A stretch of 64,000 bases of DNA from Bacteroidia bacterium (lineage in GTDB: Bacteria; Bacteroidota; Bacteroidia; Bacteroidales; Prolixibacteraceae), in contig JAPLDT010000009.1 of the NCBI GenBank assembly GCA_026391315.1, positions 62,001-126,000 on the forward strand, in the 5' to 3' direction. Every line of letters starts with the position of its first letter. Within the stretch, counting starts at the first letter, position 1. The notes under the pieces are model-generated. The model was not told the DNA's origin. It saw only the letters and a list, made by a program, of their open reading frames with translations, and made no database searches. The position numbers and the translations under genes are program-made. Of this stretch, positions 7,952 through 15,436 are shown in pieces.

Positions 7952-8740
7952 TTAACGGGTTGGAACTTGTTCATTATTCGATTTAAAACCATTCGCACTG
8001 TTGTTTCTTCGAACACCAACAACCTCCTTGCGTTTAAAGAACTGTTGGTCAATTGTATGAAAGTTGCTGTTGATGCCTCTCCCATGGCTTAAATGGAACA
8101 AAGGCCCAGGAACTCTTTTAATTCTAAATCCAAGGTTTTCCCAACGATAGAACCTTTCCCCATCTTCCATTCCCCAGCCAAAAAAATCTTCATTTTCCAA
8201 ACCTGCCAACTGATAGGCTTCCATCTTAGCCAGAAATGCCCCACCAACGGGGTTCGGATGATACATCTCTTTCATTTTTTTTGAGTTCTGTTCAAGTATT
8301 CCTATGTTTCCCTCCTCAAGATACAGTTTTCTCAGGATCGGCGAAGTATCCAAAAACTGTTTCTCGTAGGGGTATACAAAATCAGCTTCTCCTATCATAA
8401 GCAATTCCACTGCCTTGTCTACCTGATCCGTCGGCACTATTACGTCTGTGTCCCATACAGCAACCAACTTAGAGTCAACGGTCCCTGACATCATATTCAA
8501 AAATCTGGTCCGGTATAAAATAGGGTCTTGATCTTCCTGAAAAGTATATCGAATACTTTTATCCAGCAACTTCTCTAACAAACCGTTGTTATATGAAGAA
8601 AATTCCGCAATCTGGATATTTGTCTCAAAATTTGACAAGAGGAAATGAGTAGTAGCCAAAATATTCTCCAAACGTTCTATGCTGTCTAATCTAACAGGAA
8701 TTATTATGGTCAGGTCTTTTAGTTTCGTCAATAGTTCCAT
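7952..8740 (-). CDS. Glycosyltransferase with galactosyltransferase-type C-terminal domain
   Basis: 262 residues, soluble. The N-terminal half starts LTIIIPVRLDSIERL and contains the metal-binding DxD motif in VAVWDTDVIVP. The C-terminal half reads NPVGGAFLAKMEAYQLAGL, then FFGWGMEDGERFYRWENLGF and RVPGPLFHLSHGRG. This is the WGxEDxE-type acceptor-site segment of the GT7 C-terminal (beta-4-galactosyltransferase-like) domain, also found in GT27-type enzymes. Sugar and acceptor are unknown. Its position in the double-glycine peptide locus suggests that the exported peptide is the acceptor, but this is inference. Confidence 0.85.
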   Translation of the reverse strand: MELLTKLKDLTIIIPVRLDSIERLENILATTHFLLSNFETNIQIAEFSSYNNGLLEKLLDKSIRYTFQEDQDPILYRTRFLNMMSGTVDSKLVAVWDTDVIVPTDQVDKAVELLMIGEADFVYPYEKQFLDTSPILRKLYLEEGNIGILEQNSKKMKEMYHPNPVGGAFLAKMEAYQLAGLENEDFFGWGMEDGERFYRWENLGFRIKRVPGPLFHLSHGRGINSNFHTIDQQFFKRKEVVGVRRNNSANGFKSNNEQVPTR

Positions 8741-8828
8741 CTCAAATCTATATTTATTGTTAACAATTAGGTGTTTGGCGCTTTTTAATAAATGCTTCAG
8801 CTTTGCTAGCGATAGGAAATTTCTTCAA

Positions 8829-9506
8829 TTATTTTAATACTGATTCAAAAACACGATAGAATACGATGGCATTACCAATCAAATGAGCAATTATAGTTAT
8901 CCAAATATTCCTTCTTTTTTGATAGATAAATGAATACATTAAACATGTGGGTAACATTGCTAAAAAATTTGTTGGAGTGAAAATGTGGTAAACACTCCAA
9001 GAAAAGCCATTTATAATCCAAGTATATTTTTTGAAGTATGTATATTGTAATTCAAATAAATAACCCCTGAAATACAACTCTTCAGCAAAAACACCAGTAA
9101 GGAAAGAAATTGTCAATAATGCAATCAATAACCATGAATGAAGACTGGTAAGATGACCATGAAAAGGGAGCGAAGCAATTCCAAAAACATGAACTACTTC
9201 AATCTTCATGATTGAAACATAGGTTAATGAACTGAACAATAATAAAAATAAAACTATAAATAAGTCCTTTAATAAGATTTTTTGTTGAAAAAAGAATTGA
9301 ATTGAATGATGATTGAATCTTCTTTCTTGTCTAATTTTTGTTAATGCAAATACTAAGAAAGAGGCATATATTAAAAAATTTATTATCTGACCACTTATTA
9401 ATCTTAAAAAAGATAATGATCCTAAAAATAGGATGAATTGAAGCGTTATTGAAAAAATCCCAATGATTATGGCTAATTCTAGGAGCCACATAGATTTTCT
9501 ATGCAT
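8829..9506 (-). CDS. CPBP-family intramembrane metalloprotease
   Basis: 225 residues with six to seven hydrophobic segments. The three conserved motifs of the CPBP (CAAX protease and bacteriocin-processing) family are present: EExxxR in FAEELYFRGYLFEL (E142, E143, R147), FxxxH-like in SWSVYHIF (H174), and HxxxN in AHLIGNAIVF (H208, N212). Members in bacteriocin loci act in self-immunity or peptide maturation. It follows the precursor gene after a 250-bp gap containing a large inverted repeat. AT content is visibly higher than in the neighbouring transporter genes. Confidence 0.88.
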   Translation of the reverse strand: MHRKSMWLLELAIIIGIFSITLQFILFLGSLSFLRLISGQIINFLIYASFLVFALTKIRQERRFNHHSIQFFFQQKILLKDLFIVLFLLLFSSLTYVSIMKIEVVHVFGIASLPFHGHLTSLHSWLLIALLTISFLTGVFAEELYFRGYLFELQYTYFKKYTWIINGFSWSVYHIFTPTNFLAMLPTCLMYSFIYQKRRNIWITIIAHLIGNAIVFYRVFESVLK

Positions 9507-9597
9507 AAATTGTTTCTTCTTATAAATAATTATTCAAATGCGTTATTTTAGAATCCAGTTTTTCAGATTCAAACTTTAATATTATTATTGATATTCT

Positions 9598-9738
9598 AAA
9601 AAGAATAGTTGGCAAAGATCTCTTAAATAATTATATAAAGGTATCATGATGGGCTTTGTAGAGTCCTTGTCTCTATATATCAATCAACGACTTGCAAAAC
9701 TACCATCATAAAGAGAGATTGCCAACCATTCTTTTTTT
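9598..9738. terminator. Large imperfect hairpin downstream of the precursor gene
   Basis: Arms at 9598-9624 and 9711-9738 pair over most of their length (AAAGAATAGTTGGCAA against TTGCCAACCATTCTTT, then AGATCTCTT against AAGAGAGAT). On the minus strand the second arm ends in a CTTTTT run. The structure starts 20 bp after the precursor stop and lies before the CPBP gene. It could end most transcripts after the precursor, raising its level relative to the downstream genes, or stabilise the 3' end. The loop is about 86 nt and holds no visible gene. Confidence 0.55.
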
Positions 9739-9757
9739 GTGGTAATCACAGGAAAAA

Positions 9758-10171
9758 TTACTGCCATGATCCAGTTGGATCACCTGAATAATCACTTGGA
9801 GTTATAACAAATTGACCAGCAGTCGGTACACCGTTCAATGTACCATATATATCACCAATCAGAGCAAAAAACCCAAGTGCGGTCTTTCCCGCACCTATCC
9901 AAGCCTCTGCGCAAGCTTTCTGCCATATTTCCATACCAGAAGGGCCAATTGTATATACAGTAGGTGCAGGATATGCATAAGCACTAGATTCATATGTCAC
10001 ATACCCCAAACCCGTCACAAAGCCTCCTTGCCAGGTGCCAGCGTACATCTTATCGTACATTTGCTGTTCTGTATAATCTTCCCCTCCCTTAAGTTTATTA
10101 GCTTCGCACGAATCTAATAAAGGATAATTGTTTCCCAACTCTTTTAAAGTCAACTTTCCTAATTTTTTCAT
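9758..10171 (-). CDS. Double-glycine-leader precursor peptide
   Basis: 137 residues. The N-terminus (KKLGKLTLKELGNN, then SCEANKLKGG) is a classic Bacteroidota GG leader, with cleavage expected after G30 by a C39 peptidase. The predicted core is about 107 residues. It is rich in Gly, Tyr, Ser, Thr and Ala, has only one Cys (Cys87), and contains a hydrophobic Gly-rich stretch at about 92-113 with GxxxG spacing (GDIYG), as in pore-forming bacteriocins. A second GG occurs at 49-50. There is no repeated Cys or Ser/Thr-Cys pattern that would suggest lanthionines. It lies 23 bp after the HlyD-type adaptor and shares strand with the C39 peptidase and exporter. The activity of the product is unknown. 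Confidence 0.85.
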   Translation of the reverse strand: MKKLGKLTLKELGNNYPLLDSCEANKLKGGEDYTEQQMYDKMYAGTWQGGFVTGLGYVTYESSAYAYPAPTVYTIGPSGMEIWQKACAEAWIGAGKTALGFFALIGDIYGTLNGVPTAGQFVITPSDYSGDPTGSWQ

Positions 10172-10194
10172 AATAAAAATTTTAAAATTAATGA

Positions 10195-11523
10195 TTAAAT
10201 TGTTTTTTTACTGGCGATATATTTTAGGTTATCGAACCGCCGGAGCAATAGTTTCCTCTTTTTGGTAAGAATATCGGCTACCCCCTTGATTTCATAGTTG
10301 AAATCTAGTGTGGTGCCGTAATTGGTGGTCAGTTTGTTGGGGAGATCCACTGTAATCAAGTAGGTTTGGAGGTCGTTCTTCTTCGCGAACGTTTCGGATT
10401 GGGTGCTGAGGGCCGAAATCATCGTAACCTTTCCGCCAATGGATCCATATTCCAGATAGGGATAGTTGTCGAGCCGGATAATCACCTCCTGCCCAACCAC
10501 CACCTTGCCTGCACCTTGCGATGGAAGATAAACTTGTCCCAGCAGTGGATTGCCGGTAGGGATCACCGAAAGCACCGGCGTACCTGCTGCCACAAAATCG
10601 TTCTCGCGCCAAAAATTCAGGTACTCCAATTTCCCAGTAAAAGGGGAGGAAAATGTGTAGGCCAGCCGCCACTTTTTAATGCTGTTGATCAACTCGTTGT
10701 AACCGGAATAGAGATCCATTCGTATTTTTTGTTCGGCATCCTGCTGTTCCAGTTCAAGCATCTGCAGTTTACTGCGCGTATCGTTGATCTGCAATTGGAT
10801 ATTGGTGTACTCTTTCCCCATCGCCTGGTTGTTCTCTACCTTTGCCAAATAGCCAACCGCCGAACGTTCAAGATCAGCCTCGGCGATAGTCCTGGAGTTG
10901 AAAAGCAAGCTGTCGCGGTGGACATTTTTGCCGATAATTTTCAGAGAGGTAGTATTGGTACTCATCTGTTGCCGATTGAATTCCTTCAGTTGCAGTTGTG
11001 ATTCCAGCAACAACTTCGTACTTTCCCTCTTTTTCAGATAGGGTTGCCCTTCTTTGTAGTTCAAGTGCTTTTGAAGTGAATTTAAAAAAGTGTAGTAGGG
11101 TATGCTTAATTCCCCCAAAACCGGATTGGTTGGCAATCCCTCCATATTTGGATCGTTGTAGAGCGAATCAATGCAGTGGCGCTGCAAATAATCTTCCATC
11201 TCCAACACATCGTCCAAACGCGCCGGATTGTCGAGAAAGGCTATCAGTTGATTTTCTTTCAGCGAATCGTTGTTGTTTTTCAGCCGGTGCAATTTGCCGG
11301 AGGTATTTGCAACCAGCCGCACCGGGGCCTGACGGGCCGTGATCGAAATAGGACCGGTTACTTTTTCGGGGTAATCGATCATCCATCCGAAAAACAGGAG
11401 CAACGCGGCCAGGCAGGCCACAATGATGGCCACCATTTTACCTATCCCGTGCGGCATCCTGTCGATGATGTCTTTTACCTCTTCGGTACGCTGTGTAATG
11501 CTTTTGTCAATTTCTTTCTTCAT
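10195..11523 (-). CDS. HlyD-family membrane-fusion (periplasmic adaptor) protein
   Basis: 442 residues. A cytoplasmic N-terminus is followed by one membrane segment (about 28-48, MVAIIVACLAALLLFFGWMI), a split lipoyl/biotinyl-like domain (TARQAPVRLVANTSGKLHRL ... FTGKLEYL), a long coiled-coil region (about 160-270, many Gln, Leu and Glu) and a C-terminal beta-barrel region (GQVYLPSQGAGKVVVGQEVIIRLDNYPYLEYG). This is the order expected for the adaptor that connects a peptide ABC exporter to an outer-membrane TolC-like channel. No TolC gene is in the locus. It directly follows the ABC transporter gene without a gap, consistent with one transport complex. Confidence 0.9.
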   Translation of the reverse strand: MKKEIDKSITQRTEEVKDIIDRMPHGIGKMVAIIVACLAALLLFFGWMIDYPEKVTGPISITARQAPVRLVANTSGKLHRLKNNNDSLKENQLIAFLDNPARLDDVLEMEDYLQRHCIDSLYNDPNMEGLPTNPVLGELSIPYYTFLNSLQKHLNYKEGQPYLKKRESTKLLLESQLQLKEFNRQQMSTNTTSLKIIGKNVHRDSLLFNSRTIAEADLERSAVGYLAKVENNQAMGKEYTNIQLQINDTRSKLQMLELEQQDAEQKIRMDLYSGYNELINSIKKWRLAYTFSSPFTGKLEYLNFWRENDFVAAGTPVLSVIPTGNPLLGQVYLPSQGAGKVVVGQEVIIRLDNYPYLEYGSIGGKVTMISALSTQSETFAKKNDLQTYLITVDLPNKLTTNYGTTLDFNYEIKGVADILTKKRKLLLRRFDNLKYIASKKTI

Positions 11524-13380
11524 TTATGATTCAGTCATTGCAAGTGTGTCTTCGTTTTTTACAGGCACGGTGGTAGTCCAGATACCCATCTGTTTGTTCA
11601 CCAGGTCGCAATAGTGCCCCTCCTTCTCCATCAATGTCTGGTGGTTTCCTATTTCGATGATCATCCCGTCTTTCAATACCACAATCTGATCTGCATTCAT
11701 AATCGTGCTTAGCCGGTGCGCGATCACCACAACTGTCCGCTTTTCGAAGGCATGGTTCAGGGCATTGACGATCTCGTGTTCATTGATCGCGTCCAGCGCG
11801 TTTGTGGCTTCGTCCAGAAACAGATAGGCGGGGGCTTTGTACAATGCCCTGGCTATCAGCAAACGTTGCTTCTGCCCTCCGCTCAGGCCACGGCCCACCT
11901 CTCCAATTTTGGTCTGGTAGCCTTGCGGCATCTGTTCGATTTCACCGGCAATATGGGCAATCCGTACTGCCTCTTTCAACTTTTCGTAATTGATCTCTTC
12001 GTCGTCGAGCACAATGTTGTTCAGAATGGTATCATTGAATATTTTGCCGTCCTGCATCACCACCCCGCAATGATTGCGCCAGTCGCGGAGGCTGATGTTG
12101 GAGATGTTCATGCTGCCGATCATGATGTCGCCATAAGAGGGTTGGTACAATCGGAGCAACAACTTGAGCAGCGTCGATTTCCCACTTCCGCTTCCGCCTA
12201 CAATGGCCGTGATTTTCCCTTCCGGAATGACCAAATGGATTTGCTTTAAAACAAAAGGGCTGTTGAGGGTATATTGAAACGACAAATTGCGGATGTTCAG
12301 GCTTTTATTTTCAGGGATACTCATGTTATTGGTCACAACGGTATCCTCTTCGTCTTTTAACTGGTGAATCTCGTTGATCCGGAGAAAACTGATCTTGGCA
12401 TATTGGCCAGTGATAATAAACCCAATAAACTGTGTTACAGGGGCATTCAGCATTCCAATAATAAACTGAACGGAGATCATCACCCCAAAAGTGATATCGC
12501 CACCGATCACAGCCTTGGCACAATAAAAGGTGATTACCAGGTTCTGGATACTTTGGATAAATTGCGCACCGAGGTTCTGGGCATTGGTTATGTTTAAAAC
12601 TTTAAGGTTGACCCGGTATAATTTAGCCTGAATATTCTCCCACTTCCACCTTTTTTGCTTTTCGTAATTGTTGATTTTAATATCCTGTATGGCGCCTACC
12701 GTTTCGACCCAATAGCTTTGATTTTGTGAGATCAATGCAAAATATTCCCAGTCAAGCTTCTTCCTTACTTTCAAAAATGCAAGTACCCAAAAAACATAAA
12801 GAATACTTCCACTTATGAAAATATAGAATATGATTGAATTGTATATCAACAAGATGATGCTGAATGTGATAAAGGTAAGCGAAGAAAAAATCAGGTTCAG
12901 GGAGTTATTCATGATAAAACTCCGGATACGTTCGTGATCCTGGGCACGTTGCAGGATGTCACCGATCATCTTGTTTTCAAAGAAGGTGACAGGTAACTGC
13001 ATCAATTTAATCAGGTAATCCGAGATCAGCGCAATGTTTACCCTCGCCGTGATATGCAGCAGTAGCCAATCACGCACGGCATTTGAAATGGTGACACTTA
13101 CAATAATTACAATATTGGCAATCAGTACAATATTGATAAAATCCAGGTCGCGGGTCTGGATTCCGACATCAATTACCGCTTTCGAAATAAAAGGCAGGAG
13201 CCCCTGCAAAGCAGTAGCAATGATCATGACCACAAAGATGGTGGCGAAATTTTTTCGGAAGGGCAAGAAATAGCTGATTACATTTTCAAAAGTTTTGTGG
13301 CGCTCCGTACGCTCTTCCAAATCCCTTTGCATAAAATCGGCCATCGGCTCAATGGCTAAGATTGCACCAAACTTCTTCAC
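11524..13380 (-). CDS. Peptide ABC exporter, membrane and ATPase domains
   Basis: 618 residues read from a GTG at 13380. The membrane domain (about 40-320) has six hydrophobic segments. The nucleotide-binding domain has Walker A GGSGSGKS (395-402), signature LSGGQ (499-503), Walker B YLFLDEA (519-525) and the switch His555. The first residues, GAILAIEPMADFMQRD, match the linker that follows the C39 domain in single-chain peptidase exporters. The upstream C39 frame overlaps this one by 32 bp in a different frame, so this gene looks like the rear part of a split peptidase-containing transporter. It could also be expressed by coupled reinitiation at the GTG. The substrate is most likely the GG-leader peptide of this locus. 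Confidence 0.9.
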   Translation of the reverse strand: MKKFGAILAIEPMADFMQRDLEERTERHKTFENVISYFLPFRKNFATIFVVMIIATALQGLLPFISKAVIDVGIQTRDLDFINIVLIANIVIIVSVTISNAVRDWLLLHITARVNIALISDYLIKLMQLPVTFFENKMIGDILQRAQDHERIRSFIMNNSLNLIFSSLTFITFSIILLIYNSIIFYIFISGSILYVFWVLAFLKVRKKLDWEYFALISQNQSYWVETVGAIQDIKINNYEKQKRWKWENIQAKLYRVNLKVLNITNAQNLGAQFIQSIQNLVITFYCAKAVIGGDITFGVMISVQFIIGMLNAPVTQFIGFIITGQYAKISFLRINEIHQLKDEEDTVVTNNMSIPENKSLNIRNLSFQYTLNSPFVLKQIHLVIPEGKITAIVGGSGSGKSTLLKLLLRLYQPSYGDIMIGSMNISNISLRDWRNHCGVVMQDGKIFNDTILNNIVLDDEEINYEKLKEAVRIAHIAGEIEQMPQGYQTKIGEVGRGLSGGQKQRLLIARALYKAPAYLFLDEATNALDAINEHEIVNALNHAFEKRTVVVIAHRLSTIMNADQIVVLKDGMIIEIGNHQTLMEKEGHYCDLVNKQMGIWTTTVPVKNEDTLAMTES

Positions 13381-13762
13381 CTTGTTTATACCAACCCTTT
13401 TGGAACTCAGCGAAACTATGTGAAATTAAACCTTTTGCAGGATCTGAAACATAAATTTTTGAATTGGTCGTTTTATAAACCACTACAAAGTGACTGTTTT
13501 GCCAATGGATGATGCATGGCAGAGGAACTTTGGTGTGCAGGTTTTGAATATCGGTTTTAACGGCAAGCGTGTGCAATCCAATTTTTTCTGCGCCATAGCT
13601 CAGATCAAGAAAGGAAACACCTTCCCGGGTTATACCACACAGATCGCGCAAATGCTGAAGTGAATAGTATTTACCAAAATGTTTGGCAATCATCTTCAGG
13701 CATGCGGGACCACAATCCATGGCATCCAATTGGCGCTCGAAAGGGAAGCTGTTAATGATCAT
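13349..13762 (-). CDS. C39 bacteriocin-processing peptidase (split from exporter)
   Basis: 137 residues: a complete C39 cysteine protease domain. Gln11 (oxyanion hole), Cys17 in DCGPACLKMIA, His91 in NSHFVVVYK and Asp107 in VSDPAKG form the catalytic set. It cuts GG leaders during export. The family is normally the N-terminal domain of a ~700-residue transporter. Here the frame ends at 13349 after FQKGWYKQGEEVWCNLSH, while the exporter continues in another frame. Removing one T from the TTT run at 13369-13371 (minus strand) would join GEEV to GAILAIEP and give one protein of about 745 residues. A real split, a recent mutation or a sequencing error are all possible. Confidence 0.88.
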   Translation of the reverse strand: MIINSFPFERQLDAMDCGPACLKMIAKHFGKYYSLQHLRDLCGITREGVSFLDLSYGAEKIGLHTLAVKTDIQNLHTKVPLPCIIHWQNSHFVVVYKTTNSKIYVSDPAKGLISHSFAEFQKGWYKQGEEVWCNLSH

Positions 13763-14278
13763 TAAACCTAAATTTATGACTTTAAAAACATATGGCTTTT
13801 TTGTAAAAAGCTAATATTTAATGTATTATATTAAATTAAACACACACCCAACAGGTGCAGGTTTAAAGTAATACAACCACTAAAGCACATCGGTCTAAGC
13901 ATTTACTGCAAATCCAACAACCATCTACCCGAATACCAATGACAATTTCAAACAATTGAGATTTCTCATTTTAGGGCGCTAAAATTTGCTATTGAAAAAT
14001 AGATTACATGATTTTAGGTAAGGTATAAACCTGAGTTTAGGAACACAAGTCATACTGTATGGAGTTAATACCCAAAAACGCAAAAAGGTTACCCCATTTT
14101 CAGGAAAATTTTTCTAAAAATGAAAACTTTTTTACAATGAGAATCCGGAGTATTAAGCTCATCCGCCAAGCATAATTGGGTAATGCCTCGTACCTATTAG
14201 TCCATCTGCTGCTCTACTCTATTTCTTGTCCACTGGTTTCACCGGCAGCAAACCACATTTAACCACTTAGTGGTTTAC
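13763..14278. other. 516-bp intergenic gap, no gene seen
   Basis: AT-rich gap upstream of the peptide locus and downstream of the lactonase gene, on the minus strand. I see no convincing ORF, tRNA or repeat. The promoter of the peptide locus should lie near 13763-13850, but no clear TTTG-N19-TAnnTTTG pair is present there. A small hairpin (AACCAC-TTA-GTGGTT, about 14260-14274) follows the lactonase stop and may help to end that transcript, but it lacks a T tract. Confidence 0.5.
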
Positions 14279-15409
14279 CTATTTGAATAACAAACAAACC
14301 GGTTTAAAAGCATTTATCTGGTCAGTATAGGTGAGCAGTCCTGTTTCCGCATTGCGCCTAAATGCTACAATGTTGTTTGTAGTCTGATTGGCAACCAGTA
14401 AAAAATCGCCTTGTGGTGTCAGGGTAAAATTGCGTGGCATCTCACCTTTGGTATCTTCATGGCTCAGGAGTTTTATCTTTTGTTCTTTCTCATCAACAGA
14501 AAAAATCGCAATGCTGTTCATCCCCCTGTTGGATACGTAGAGAAAATTTCCCTCCGGGGAAAGATGGATATCCGCGCAGGTATTTGGTTTTGCGAAACCA
14601 ACGGGGAGTGTTGATACTGTTTCCACAATCTTAAAAGTACCATTATCGGGTAGCTGAACCACTGAAACACTACAGCCAATCTCATTGGCTACAAAGAGTA
14701 GTTTTCCGTTGGGATGGATCGCCATGTGTCGTGGACCACTTCCGGGCGGCAGTTTAATTTCCGGATATTTGTTGGGTTTTAATGTAGTAGTTGCTTTATT
14801 AATGGTATAAACCTTGACCTGATCGATGCCCAAATCAGCCACAAAAATACGCTTCCCTTTCGGCTCAAAAATGGCGCTATGAACATGCGGTTTCTCCTGT
14901 CGATCTGCCACCGGACCATGTCCTGTGTGTTGATCAGAGGATAAAACCTCAGACAATTCCCCGGTAGATTCAATGCGCATCAGGGCAACATTTCCTCCTG
15001 TATAATTGGAAGCCAATACCAAACCATCTTCATTGACAGCCACATGACAAGGATGAGCGCCTCCGCTGACCACTTTGTTGACTGAGGTTAAATTTCCGAT
15101 ATCATCAATTTTAAACAGTTCAATGTACCCCATGCTTTGATTGCTTTCATCTTTGGTTTCCCTGACTGCCAGCAAATTTTTACCATCCTTGGTCATGGCA
15201 AGGTAAGATGGATTTTCAGAGAGAACCGCCAATCCATTGCTGTGCAATTTTCCGGATTGCACATCCAACCCAAAGCGGTAAATTCCTTCACTTATGGAGT
15301 CTGTATAAGTTCCAACATAAAAGTGAAGCGTATTTTTACCGGGAATGTTTTGGGCAAAAGTGGTGCATGAAACCACTAGAAACAGAAATATGAAAAGTTG
15401 TTTTATCAT
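14279..15409 (-). CDS. Exported lactonase-type seven-bladed beta-propeller (Pgl-like)
   Basis: 376 residues with a signal peptide (MIKQLFIFLFLVVSCTTFAQ; VVSC could also serve as a lipobox). The body has the repeats of the 6-phosphogluconolactonase/YbhE-like propeller family (PF10282 type): YVGTYTDSISEGIYRFGLD, NPSYLAMTKDGKNLLAV, HPCHVAVNEDGLVLASNYTGGNV, HVHSAIFEPKGKRIFVADLG, GPRHMAIHPNGKLLFVANE and MPRNFTLTPQGDFLLVANQ. Export argues against a role in the cytoplasmic pentose-phosphate pathway. Action on sugar lactones released outside is more plausible. It is 27 bp downstream of the GH78 rhamnosidase, so the two are likely co-transcribed. Confidence 0.85.
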   Translation of the reverse strand: MIKQLFIFLFLVVSCTTFAQNIPGKNTLHFYVGTYTDSISEGIYRFGLDVQSGKLHSNGLAVLSENPSYLAMTKDGKNLLAVRETKDESNQSMGYIELFKIDDIGNLTSVNKVVSGGAHPCHVAVNEDGLVLASNYTGGNVALMRIESTGELSEVLSSDQHTGHGPVADRQEKPHVHSAIFEPKGKRIFVADLGIDQVKVYTINKATTTLKPNKYPEIKLPPGSGPRHMAIHPNGKLLFVANEIGCSVSVVQLPDNGTFKIVETVSTLPVGFAKPNTCADIHLSPEGNFLYVSNRGMNSIAIFSVDEKEQKIKLLSHEDTKGEMPRNFTLTPQGDFLLVANQTTNNIVAFRRNAETGLLTYTDQINAFKPVCLLFK

Positions 15410-15436
15410 GACTGAATTGTATTAGGTCAAGCTAAA

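Noticed and set aside
6859..10171. Classical lanthipeptide gene cluster
   Set aside because: No LanB, LanM, LanKC or LanL dehydratase, no LanC zinc ligands, and one cysteine in the precursor core.
10366..11001. 211-aa plus-strand ORF inside the HlyD-type gene
   Set aside because: Antisense shadow of a well-supported adaptor gene; no domain features.
14279..15409. Cytoplasmic 6-phosphogluconolactonase of the pentose-phosphate pathway
   Set aside because: A clear export signal and the rhamnosidase neighbour argue for an extracytoplasmic role.
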